This document shows, in pieces, positions 23,363 to 30,991 of a DNA stretch of 64,000 bases. The DNA lies in the NCBI GenBank assembly GCA_013388745.1, contig JACAER010000020.1:62001-126000 (forward strand), in the 5' to 3' direction. The first letter of the stretch is position 1. Each line of letters begins with the position of its first letter. The position numbers and the translations under genes were made by a program. Origin of the DNA: Chloroflexota bacterium (lineage in GTDB: Bacteria > Chloroflexota > Anaerolineae > Aggregatilineales > Phototrophicaceae). The notes below the pieces were generated by a model that was not told where the DNA came from, ran no database searches, and was given only the letters and a program-made list of their open reading frames with translations.

Positions 23363-25099
23363 GGCCAGTCGCTCGGCGCTTTCCTGAATCGCCAGATCAA
23401 TAAACACCGCCGAAGACCAGCCGAAGATCGGCGCGGCTTTGGGCGGGCGTGTGCCGTCGAGCGGATCGTAGTACTCGTAAATGTCGTCGTGACGCATCAG
23501 CAGCGCCAGCGTGTCGCGGCGCAGTTTTTGCGCCAGCGCCGGCTGGCCGATACGCCGCAGGGCTTCAATAAACAGATAGTTGATGTTCACCCATGATGGC
23601 CCGCGCCACATCTGGCGCGCATCGAATTTGGGATCGCTGCGCGAAACCGTCGCCAGCGGGTAATCTGTCCAGAAATGCGCCGGGTCGGTCAGGTGCGCCA
23701 GCAAACGGCGGACATGCGCCTGGGGCAGGCGGCCGCTCCACAGCGGCAGCAGATGAAAAGGCGTAAAGACCGGCACAGCGCGCCCTTGATACAGCGCCGC
23801 GAAATAGCCGCGCTGCTCGTCCCACAGGTGCGCCAGCATCAAATCGGCGAATGTATCGGCCTGCTGCTGCCAGCGCGCGGCGTCCTCTGCCAGCCCGATC
23901 AGTTCGGCGATACGCGCCAGGCTGTCGCACTGGAGGCACAGATACGTATTGAGATCGGGGGCGACAACCGGCAGCCCCTCATCCCACAGCGGGCTGTCGT
24001 CCAGCCCCGACGAAAATGGGTGCCGGTACTCGCACAGGCCGTTGGCGTTACGGCTGTGATTCAGCCACCAGCCGTGCCAGCGCGTCAGCGGCTCATAGAC
24101 TTCCTGCAAAAAATCCTCGTTTTGCGACTTTTCATAAATTTTGAGCGCGGCCCAGGCGGCCAGCGGTGGCTTGGTCACGTCTTCGTCCACCGGTTTGCTC
24201 AGGTGCAGCACCAGCCCTTCGTCGTGGATGGCGTCGGGCAGCAGGCCGTCGGCGCGCTGATGATCGAGCAGGATGCGAATCTGATCTTCGGCCAGCCGTG
24301 TATCACGGTGGCGGTAAGCCAGCGCGTGGAAAAACTGATCCCAGTGCCAGACGCCGACATAGTGAATTTTGGAGGGCGCGCAGGCCTCGCGCGTGAAAAA
24401 ATCGCGCGGGGCCAGCAGGTTGATGCCCATGACCCACCAGGCATAGTAGTACTGCGCGCGGTAGGCTTGCAGCACGGGCGGCGCCGCAGCGAACCATTTT
24501 TGCCAGCGGGCGCGCGCCTGCGCCAGCGCGTCGGCGAAATCCGGCAGCGCGCGCTTAAAGGCGCGGCCGGGCGTGATGTTCAGCAGCAGCATATCGCCGT
24601 CTTCGGCTTGCAGCGTCAGGGCGATGTTGAGGCGTCCTTCGGCGGGGTCGATGCTGCTGCGCACAATGCGCGCGTTGGTGGTATAGGCGACCTGCCGCAC
24701 GCCGCGCAGGACGCCGCCGCGCCGGTCTGTCTGGCCGTGTTCGAGATGCGCGCCAAAGCGCAGGCCGATATGCCCGGCAGGCAGGCGCAGCGCCAATGTC
24801 TCGTCATCGACAAAAATCAGGTCAAACACGCCCGCCGCGCTGTGCAAATGCACGGCATGTGGGTAGGTCTCTGCCGTCAGTTCGAGCGGCGCGCCCACAG
24901 AATCGAGCAGGCAAAAATCCTCAATCAGCGGCGGGCGCTGGCGGTAGTGGCCGACCTGCGCCTGCCACTGTTCCCAGCGTTCGGCCAGCCGCAGCGCCAG
25001 CGTATGCCCCTGCCGGAAAAGCAGAATGCGCGCGCCACGATCGGTAAACGGGATGCTGGTCAGATCGATACGATTGCGCAGAGTCTCAATAGCGCTCAT
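23348..25099 (-). CDS. GH63-like (trehalase/glucosidase-fold) glycoside hydrolase
   Basis: A 583-residue protein with an N-terminal beta domain (residues 1-190) and a C-terminal (alpha/alpha)6 barrel. Characteristic stretches are HYVGVWHWDQFFHALAYRH, DHQRADGLLPDAIHDEG, KPPLAAWAALKIYE, SSGLDDSPLWDEG and QMWRGPSWVNINYLFIEALR, as in GH63/mannosylglycerate-hydrolase and amylo-glucosidase-like enzymes. The Asp of LDDSP and the acidic residue region near the end (EYYDPLDGT) are the likely catalytic positions. There is no signal peptide, so it acts in the cytoplasm on imported oligosaccharide. It is divergent from the LacI gene, with two operator palindromes between. Confidence 0.85.
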   Translation of the reverse strand: MSAIETLRNRIDLTSIPFTDRGARILLFRQGHTLALRLAERWEQWQAQVGHYRQRPPLIEDFCLLDSVGAPLELTAETYPHAVHLHSAAGVFDLIFVDDETLALRLPAGHIGLRFGAHLEHGQTDRRGGVLRGVRQVAYTTNARIVRSSIDPAEGRLNIALTLQAEDGDMLLLNITPGRAFKRALPDFADALAQARARWQKWFAAAPPVLQAYRAQYYYAWWVMGINLLAPRDFFTREACAPSKIHYVGVWHWDQFFHALAYRHRDTRLAEDQIRILLDHQRADGLLPDAIHDEGLVLHLSKPVDEDVTKPPLAAWAALKIYEKSQNEDFLQEVYEPLTRWHGWWLNHSRNANGLCEYRHPFSSGLDDSPLWDEGLPVVAPDLNTYLCLQCDSLARIAELIGLAEDAARWQQQADTFADLMLAHLWDEQRGYFAALYQGRAVPVFTPFHLLPLWSGRLPQAHVRRLLAHLTDPAHFWTDYPLATVSRSDPKFDARQMWRGPSWVNINYLFIEALRRIGQPALAQKLRRDTLALLMRHDDIYEYYDPLDGTRPPKAAPIFGWSSAVFIDLAIQESAERLALEPA

Positions 25100-25184
25100 A
25101 GGGAATGACCTCTAGACCGCACACAGGGCATAGGCTGCGCGCAGCGCGGCTGTATGAGGCTATTATAACGCATATGATTGACAT

Positions 25185-25198
25185 CCGAAACGTTTCGG
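25185..25198. promoter_or_regulatory. LacI-type operator 1 (perfect palindrome)
   Basis: CCGAAACGTTTCGG is a perfect 14-base palindrome with the central CG typical of LacI/GalR family boxes. It lies between the divergent glycosidase and regulator genes. Confidence 0.8.
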
Positions 25199-25218
25199 TA
25201 TACGATGAATAGGAAGAG

Positions 25219-25232
25219 TCGAAACGTTTTGG
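25219..25232. promoter_or_regulatory. LacI-type operator 2 (imperfect palindrome)
   Basis: TCGAAACGTTTTGG differs from operator 1 at two positions and is centred 34 bases away. It lies about 30 bases before the lacI-type start, so autoregulation is likely. Confidence 0.7.
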
Positions 25233-25262
25233 ATGGTTTCTTTTTAACCGAAAAGTGTTTTT

Positions 25263-26285
25263 ATGGCCTCGGCAACCTTAAAGTCGATCGCCAAAGCCAC
25301 CGGATATTCTGTTACCACCGTGTCGCGCGCGCTGGGCGGTTTTGACGATGTGAACGTTGATACACGGCAACTGATTTTGCAGGAAGCGCAGCGGCAGGGC
25401 TACGAACCTAATCTGCAAGCGCGCGCGCTGCAAACCCAGCGCACACAAACGCTGGCGCTGGTGGTTTCGATGAGCGGGCCGCGCTTCCCGGATCCGTTTT
25501 TCAGCGAATTTGTCGCCGGGCTGGGCACAGCCGCCGCCGAAGCGCGCTTCGATCTGCTGCTGGTGACGCCTAATTCGCCCGCCGATGAACTGGATGTGTA
25601 CCGCCGCCTGATCGCCGGACGGCGCGTGGACGGCGTAGCGCTGATCCGCGCACGTTTCGCCGATGCGCGTATCCAGTATCTCGCGCAGACCGAGATGCCG
25701 TTCGTGGTTTTTGGCCGCACCACAGGCGTCGAAAACTACAATTACATCGATGTAGACGGGATCGCCGGGCAAAGCGCGCTGACACAGCATTTTATCGATC
25801 TCGGCCACAAGCGAATCGCGTATGTGATGCCGCCGCGCAACATCATGTTCACGCACTACCGCTTGCAGGGCTTCAGTGAAACGATGCGGCGCGCGGGGCT
25901 GGCGGTGAGCGATGACCTGCTGCAAGAGGCGGAACTCAACGAGCGCGGGGGCAGCCGCGCCGCCGAGACCCTGCTGAATCTGGCGCTGCCGCCGACGGCC
26001 ATCATGGCAGGCAACGACCTGATGGCGCTGGGGGTGATGCGCGTCATCCAGGAACGCGGTTTACGGGTAGGCACCGACGTGGCAGTCGGTGGCTTTGACG
26101 ACATCCCGATAGCCGAACATATGCATCCGGGGCTGACCACCGTGCATCAGCCAATTTTTGAGATCGGGCAGCAGGTGACACGCATCCTGCTGCACCGCAT
26201 CGCCAACCCCGAAGCGCCTGCGGCGACACGCCTGATCACACCGCAGCTCATGGTGCGTGCATCGAGCGGGCCACAACGCTTGTGA
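25263..26285 (+). CDS. LacI-family transcriptional regulator
   Basis: A 340-residue regulator. The helix-turn-helix and hinge at residues 4-50 (TLKSIAKATGYSVTTVSRAL, VDTRQLILQEAQRQGYEPN) match the LacI domain. The ligand-binding core follows, with DPFFSEFVAGLG, DLGHKRIAYVMPP, GNDLMALGVMRVIQERGLRVGTDVAVGGFDDIP and LTTVHQPI. It probably represses the divergent glycosidase, itself and the downstream ABC transporter, and responds to a sugar. The effector is not readable. The start ATG 25263 follows two operator palindromes. Confidence 0.93.
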   Translation: MASATLKSIAKATGYSVTTVSRALGGFDDVNVDTRQLILQEAQRQGYEPNLQARALQTQRTQTLALVVSMSGPRFPDPFFSEFVAGLGTAAAEARFDLLLVTPNSPADELDVYRRLIAGRRVDGVALIRARFADARIQYLAQTEMPFVVFGRTTGVENYNYIDVDGIAGQSALTQHFIDLGHKRIAYVMPPRNIMFTHYRLQGFSETMRRAGLAVSDDLLQEAELNERGGSRAAETLLNLALPPTAIMAGNDLMALGVMRVIQERGLRVGTDVAVGGFDDIPIAEHMHPGLTTVHQPIFEIGQQVTRILLHRIANPEAPAATRLITPQLMVRASSGPQRL

Positions 26286-26378
26286 GAAGGATTTAGGGAA
26301 AGGAAGGGCGTATCGTGTAATGCGAGCGACAAGCACAACAACTTTTTTCAGCAAATAAGTGAATAGAGGAAAAAAGCC

Positions 26379-27752
26379 ATGCGTAAACATCTGCTTCTCG
26401 GTTTACTTTCGCTGCTGGTACTGCTGAGCCTGTCGGGCATCGCCTCGGCTCAGGGCGTCTCGCTGATCTTCTGGAGCACGGAAGAACAGCCGGAACGCGC
26501 GCGCGCCACGCAGGCGATCATTGACCGCTTTACCGAAGCGACGGGCATCGGCGTCTCGCTGGTGCTGACAAACGAAGACATTCTGGACAGCCTGATGGCC
26601 GCCAATCTGGCCGCCGGGACGCTGCCGGACGTGATGTTCCACCCGGTGGATTACGCGGGGGCGTGGTACGCGGACGGCATTTTGAGCAGCGCCGCCGCCA
26701 CGCAAGTGATCACCGAACTGGGCGTTGATAATTTTAGCGCGCTGGGGCTGGTGGGGGACGGCATGGGCGGTTACATCAGCGTGCCGACCGACGGCTGGGG
26801 CCAACTGCTGATCTACCGCCGCGACCTGTTTGAGGCCGCCGGGCTGGCCGCGCCCACCGATTATGCCAGCATCCGCGCCGCCGCCGAAGCGCTGCACGAC
26901 CCGGACAATAACTTCTATGGCATCGTGCTGGCGACGGATCCTGCCGCTGTCTTCACACAGCAGACGTTTGAGCACTTCGCGCTGGCCAACGGCGTGCAGT
27001 TGACAGACGACGCCGGCGTCGTGACGCTGAACACGCCGGCCATGGTCGAGGCCATCGGCTTCTACGCCGATCTGGTGACGAATTTTGGCCCTCCCGGCGT
27101 GGTGGATGTGCCGGGCGCGCGCGCGACGTATTTCGCCGGGCAAGCCGCGATGGTCGTGTGGTCGCCCTTCATTCTGGACGAAATGGCCGGTCTGCGCGAT
27201 AACGCGCTGCCCAACTGCGCGCAGTGCCTCGAAGACCCAGCGTACCTGGCGCGCAACAGCGGCTTTGTGCCCGCCTTTGTTGGCCCCAGCGGCAGCGCGC
27301 CCGCCCAGTACGGGCAGGTCAGCATGATGGGCATCAGCACCAGCGCGCCCGCCGAAGCCGTGCAGTTTGTGCAGTTCTGGCTGTCGGAAGGCTATCTGGA
27401 TTGGCTGGCAGTGGCGCCGGAAGGCAAGTTCCCGATGCGCCGCGGCACAGCAGACAACCCGACACTGTATCTGGAAGGCTGGAGCACGCTGCCGACAGGC
27501 GTAGACCGGCGCGCCCCGCTCGGTGACTTCTACAGCCAGGAGGTGATCAACACGATTGCCGAAGGCGCGACGAACTTCAGCCGGTGGGGGCTGGCGCAGG
27601 GGCAGGGGCGTCTGGTGGGCGGCGTGTACCAGGAACTGGTCGTGCCGGTCATCCTGAACGATGTCATCAACGGCGTGCTGACGGCTGAGCAGGCCGCCGC
27701 CGAAATCCAGACGCGCGTCGAAGAAATCCAGGCCGCGCAAGCCGAACAATAG
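26379..27752 (+). CDS. Sugar ABC transporter substrate-binding protein (family 1)
   Basis: A 457-residue exported protein. The signal peptide runs to about residue 24 (LLSLSGIASAQG) with no lipobox, so it should be free or loosely attached. The mature chain opens with VSLIFWSTEEQPERARATQ and IIDRFTEATGI, then GTLPDVMFHP and VPTDGWGQLLIYRRDLFEAAGL, all typical of UgpB/MalE-like proteins. An internal cysteine pair (NCAQCLED) may form a disulphide. It follows the LacI gene by 93 bases, has a good GAGGAAAAAA site and is followed by a strong hairpin before the permeases, as is common for abundantly made binding proteins. Confidence 0.92.
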   Translation: MRKHLLLGLLSLLVLLSLSGIASAQGVSLIFWSTEEQPERARATQAIIDRFTEATGIGVSLVLTNEDILDSLMAANLAAGTLPDVMFHPVDYAGAWYADGILSSAAATQVITELGVDNFSALGLVGDGMGGYISVPTDGWGQLLIYRRDLFEAAGLAAPTDYASIRAAAEALHDPDNNFYGIVLATDPAAVFTQQTFEHFALANGVQLTDDAGVVTLNTPAMVEAIGFYADLVTNFGPPGVVDVPGARATYFAGQAAMVVWSPFILDEMAGLRDNALPNCAQCLEDPAYLARNSGFVPAFVGPSGSAPAQYGQVSMMGISTSAPAEAVQFVQFWLSEGYLDWLAVAPEGKFPMRRGTADNPTLYLEGWSTLPTGVDRRAPLGDFYSQEVINTIAEGATNFSRWGLAQGQGRLVGGVYQELVVPVILNDVINGVLTAEQAAAEIQTRVEEIQAAQAEQ

Positions 27753-27769
27753 TGTCTGTCTTCTCGCGA

Positions 27770-27798
27770 GCGCCGGGGCAGCCCCCGGCGCTTGTTTT
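27770..27798 (+). terminator. Hairpin with T-run between binding-protein and permease genes
   Basis: GCGCCGGGG pairs with CCCCGGCGC (loop CAGC) and is followed by TTGTTTTTG. It is likely a partial terminator that keeps permease expression below that of the binding protein. Confidence 0.7.
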
Positions 27799-27831
27799 TG
27801 TCGGTCGCTGTGTTTTGCTGGAGGTACAGCC

Positions 27832-29007
27832 ATGTTGCAAACTTTTTCCTGGCTGGAAATCCTGGTTTACGCCGTCATCTGGTCAACCATTGGCGGCCTC
27901 GCCGGCTTCTATCTTTTCGCTTCTGTGAACCGCAATCCACGCAGCGGGGCGCGGCTGGGTGTCGCGCTTGGCGTCCTGCTTGGCATCGGCGGGGCGCTGG
28001 TCGGGCTGATCGGCAGCGCGCAAAGCGCGATCAACGCGGCGCTGCTCTTGTGGCTGGCGGCGCTGCTGGCGGGCATTACCATGAATATGGGGCGCGTCGG
28101 GCTAGGCCAACATGAGCAGCGGGCGACGCTGCGGCAGAAGATCGCTGATCTGGCCTATGGGCTGCTGCTGCCGACGTTCGTCATCGTCTTCGCGATTGTC
28201 GTGTTCCCGATGCTGTGGAATGTAGTGCTGGCCTTCCGCCCGATTCTGCTGCGCGACCTGCCGACGATGGAACTGTTTTCGCTGGACGGGCTGACACTGG
28301 ATAACTTCTCGCGTGTGTTGAGCGCGCGCGGTTTTCTCGATACGCTGATTCGCACCTTCATCTATACGATTACAGGGACGCTGCTGGCCATCCTGATGGG
28401 GCTGGTAGCGGCGCTGGTGGTGAAGGATGCGTTTCCGGGGCTCAACGCCGTGCGCGGCTTTTTGCTGTTTCCGTATATCGCGCCCATCATTTCGGTGGTG
28501 CTGATCTGGAAGTTGATGTTCAACGCGCAGTTCGGCCTCGTGAACGAAGTGGTGGATGCGCTGGGCGGGCGGCGGATCGACTTTTTGAGCGCGCCGGCGA
28601 CGGCCTTCACGATGGTGATTCTGTTCCAGGCGTGGCGTTACTTTCCGTTCTGCTTTTTGTTCATCCTGGCGCGCATTCAGGCGATTCCCGACGATCTCTA
28701 CGAGGCGGCCAAAGTAGACGGCGCAGCGCCGACACAGCGCCTGTGGCATATTACGCTGCCACAGCTTCAGGCGGTATTCGGCACACTGTTTTTGCTGCGG
28801 TTTATCTGGACATTTAATAAGTTCGAGGATGTTTTTTTGCTGACAGGCGGCGCGGCCAACACGCAGCTTATTACGATTGAAATTTATGACCAGTTATTCA
28901 GCGCGCGCAATGTAGGCGCGTCGGCGGCGGTGGCGCTGGTGCTGGCGGCAGTGCTGATGGTGGTGGTGGTGATTTATTTCCGCTGGTTCCTGGTAGAGGA
29001 GCGCTGA
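27832..29007 (+). CDS. Sugar ABC transporter permease (MalF/UgpA type), N-terminally extended
   Basis: A 391-residue permease. Three extra hydrophobic segments occupy residues 1-95 (WLEILVYAVIWSTIGGLAGF, LGVALGVLLGIGGALVGLIG) before the normal six-helix core that starts near residue 110 (LLLPTFVIVFAIVVFPMLWN). The EAA loop is LYEAAKVDGAAPTQRLWHITLPQLQAVFGT. The usual length is about 300 residues, so the front part is an addition. The start ATG 27832 has GGAGG ahead. The partner permease begins four bases after the stop. No ATPase lies in this cluster, so a shared MalK-like ATPase elsewhere would have to serve it. Confidence 0.9.
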   Translation: MLQTFSWLEILVYAVIWSTIGGLAGFYLFASVNRNPRSGARLGVALGVLLGIGGALVGLIGSAQSAINAALLLWLAALLAGITMNMGRVGLGQHEQRATLRQKIADLAYGLLLPTFVIVFAIVVFPMLWNVVLAFRPILLRDLPTMELFSLDGLTLDNFSRVLSARGFLDTLIRTFIYTITGTLLAILMGLVAALVVKDAFPGLNAVRGFLLFPYIAPIISVVLIWKLMFNAQFGLVNEVVDALGGRRIDFLSAPATAFTMVILFQAWRYFPFCFLFILARIQAIPDDLYEAAKVDGAAPTQRLWHITLPQLQAVFGTLFLLRFIWTFNKFEDVFLLTGGAANTQLITIEIYDQLFSARNVGASAAVALVLAAVLMVVVVIYFRWFLVEER

Positions 29008-29010
29008 GCC

Positions 29011-29916
29011 ATGACAAACAAAGCGCAAGAGCGCCGCGCGGCGCAGCAGGCGCGGCCCGCGCTCAGCCGCGAGCAGGTCGAGCTGGGCGCCGCGCGCGTC
29101 ATCAAGTGGCTGCTGATCGCGTTTTTCCTGCTGACAACCGCCTTTCCGTTCTACTGGATGTTGAATTTGTCGGTGCGCCCGATTGGCGATGTGCTGCAAT
29201 ACCCCACACGGCTGATCCCAACGTGGGAACAGATCAGCAATTTCAGCGAATCATATCGGGCGGTGCTGTTCGATTTCCGGTTCACGACATTTATCGGCAA
29301 CAGTCTGCTGGTGTCGCTGATTACGGTGACGCTGACGCTACTGCTGGCGATTCCGGGGGCATATGCGGTCACACGCCTGAATTTCCGGCTAAAGGCGCTG
29401 ATGAGCTGGGGCATTCTGCTGGTATACATGTTTCCGGGCATCGTGATCGGCATCCCGCTGTTCGTGGTGTACAGCCAATTAGGGCTGCGCGGCAATCTGC
29501 CGGGGCTGATGGTGATTTATATGTCGGGAACGCTGCCGGTAGCGCTGTATATGCTGCGCAGCTACTTCCAAACGCTGCCCGCCGAACTGGAAGAGGCGGC
29601 GCTGATCGACGGCTGCAACCATTTGAGCACTATCTGGCGCGTGGTGCTGCCGCTGTCGGTGCCGGCGGTGGCCTCGGTGGCGCTGTATACGTTTATGATC
29701 GCCTGGAACGAAATCCTGTTCGCGATTCTGTTCCTGACGGATACGCCAGCCAGTTGGACGCTGCCGCTGGGGCTGCGGCAGTTAGACACGCAGGAAGTGC
29801 CGCGCACATATCTGATGGCCGGTTCAGTAATTATCACCGTGCCGGTGATCGCGCTGTTTTTCTTCTTCGAGCGTTTTTTGACGCGCGGGCTGACAGCGGG
29901 GGCTGTAAAGGGGTAG
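29011..29916 (+). CDS. Sugar ABC transporter permease (MalG/UgpE type)
   Basis: A 301-residue permease with a soluble, basic first 30 residues and six helices. It has FPFYWMLNLSVRPIGDV at the N-terminal helix, VLFDFRFTTFIGNSLLVSL, the EAA loop LEEAALIDGCNHLSTIWRVVLPLSVPAVASV, and a C-terminal EVPRTYLMAGSVIITVPVIALFFFFERFLTRGLTAGAVKG, which is the typical tail. It forms the membrane pore with the preceding permease. Together with the LacI regulator and the glycosidase it suggests uptake and cytoplasmic hydrolysis of an oligosaccharide. Confidence 0.92.
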   Translation: MTNKAQERRAAQQARPALSREQVELGAARVIKWLLIAFFLLTTAFPFYWMLNLSVRPIGDVLQYPTRLIPTWEQISNFSESYRAVLFDFRFTTFIGNSLLVSLITVTLTLLLAIPGAYAVTRLNFRLKALMSWGILLVYMFPGIVIGIPLFVVYSQLGLRGNLPGLMVIYMSGTLPVALYMLRSYFQTLPAELEEAALIDGCNHLSTIWRVVLPLSVPAVASVALYTFMIAWNEILFAILFLTDTPASWTLPLGLRQLDTQEVPRTYLMAGSVIITVPVIALFFFFERFLTRGLTAGAVKG

Positions 29917-30056
29917 AGCGCGGCAACTGCTTCAAAATTTGAACGTGGGACGAGCCGGCGCCGCGAGGAATTTTTGCCCGCCGCTGCCAAAAAGCGCCGC
30001 CTGTGGTAACTTTATACGGGGGTGGTGCATCTAAGGGAAAAGGCAAACAAGCAGGG

Positions 30057-30638
30057 ATGGTGGCAGTGCAAACCGAAGCTGCGCTGGTCGCCGCGCTCAA
30101 GCAGCGCGATCCGGCGGCGCTGGCGACGCTTTTCGAACAATATTCAGATCGCATCTACCGGCTGGCGGTGAGCGTGCTGCACGACGAAGTACAGGCCGAC
30201 GGCGTAGTACAAAACACTTTTTTGACGCTCATCGAGCGCGTGCAGGATTTCGAAGGCCGCGCCAGCATCGGCACCTGGCTGTACCGTGTGGCGCATAATG
30301 AGTGTCTGATGCGGCTGCGCCAGGCCAAACCGATTGTCGATCTGGTAGAGGAAAACGACGACGCGCCCGCTATGCCGACGCATTTGGTCGATTGGCAGAC
30401 CGTGCCGGATACGATCCTCAGCAGCAGCGAGGCCATGACGGAAATGGAACGCGCCATCAGCCGCCTCAAGCCCGATCTGCGCACGGTGTTTGTGCTGCGC
30501 GATATCGAGGAGCTTTCGACAGCGCAAACCGCCGAGATTCTGGGCGTGAGCGAAAATGTGGTGAAGGTGCGGCTGCACCGCGCGCGGCTGGCGCTGCGCG
30601 AACAGTTGGCCGCCTACTTTGAGGAGCGCGCGCGCTGA
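30057..30638 (+). CDS. ECF-family RNA polymerase sigma factor
   Basis: A 193-residue sigma factor. Region 2 is seen in LATLFEQYSDRIYRLAVSVL and TFLTLIERVQDFEGRASIGTWLYRVAHN. The linker is acidic. Region 4 is RAISRLKPDLRTVFVLRDIEEL and TAEILGVSENVVKVRLHRAR. The family controls envelope or oxidative stress responses in many bacteria. A frame exists back to a GTG at 30003, and the exact start between 30003 and 30063 is unclear because binding sites are weak. The zinc-finger anti-sigma candidate starts 36 bases downstream. Confidence 0.88.
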   Translation: MVAVQTEAALVAALKQRDPAALATLFEQYSDRIYRLAVSVLHDEVQADGVVQNTFLTLIERVQDFEGRASIGTWLYRVAHNECLMRLRQAKPIVDLVEENDDAPAMPTHLVDWQTVPDTILSSSEAMTEMERAISRLKPDLRTVFVLRDIEELSTAQTAEILGVSENVVKVRLHRARLALREQLAAYFEERAR

Positions 30639-30673
30639 AAAGCGCCCCAACATCCCTACAGCAAGGAAACCCT

Positions 30674-30940
30674 ATGCAATGCGCAGACGTGATCCGCTAT
30701 TTGTCGGACTACATTGACCAGAATTTGAGCGAAGCGCTGATGGAAGAAGCGCGCGCGCATCTGGCGACGTGCCGCAACTGCCATGTCGTGCTGGATTCGA
30801 CACAGCAGACGATTCTGCTTTACCGCCAGCAGGGGCAGCGCATCGGCATGAAGCGCGCCAAACAGGACAAGCTCTATGCCCAATTGGCGCTGGCGCTGGC
30901 CGGGCGTGCCGACGATTGCGAAGCGCCAACAGAGGAATGA
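30674..30940 (+). CDS. Small zinc-finger (zf-HC2-like) anti-sigma protein
   Basis: An 88-residue protein with HLATCRNC at residues 30-37, the H-x3-C-x2-C motif of zinc-binding anti-sigma domains, within the usual helical frame (CADVIRYLSDYIDQNLSEAL). Unlike most ECF anti-sigma factors it has no transmembrane helix, so it should be cytoplasmic, like RsrA-type redox-sensing proteins. ATG 30674 has AAGGAAA ahead. Its position directly after the sigma gene supports the pairing. Confidence 0.8.
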   Translation: MQCADVIRYLSDYIDQNLSEALMEEARAHLATCRNCHVVLDSTQQTILLYRQQGQRIGMKRAKQDKLYAQLALALAGRADDCEAPTEE

Positions 30941-30991
30941 TGCCCCGCTGGGTCATGACGACAGCAGAAACCAGGCTTTTGCGCGGAGGGA

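Noticed and set aside
30003..30056. N-terminal extension of the ECF sigma factor from GTG 30003
   Set aside because: The extension (MVTLYGGGASKGKGKQAG) is Gly/Lys-rich and unlike region 2, and no ribosome binding site precedes the GTG.
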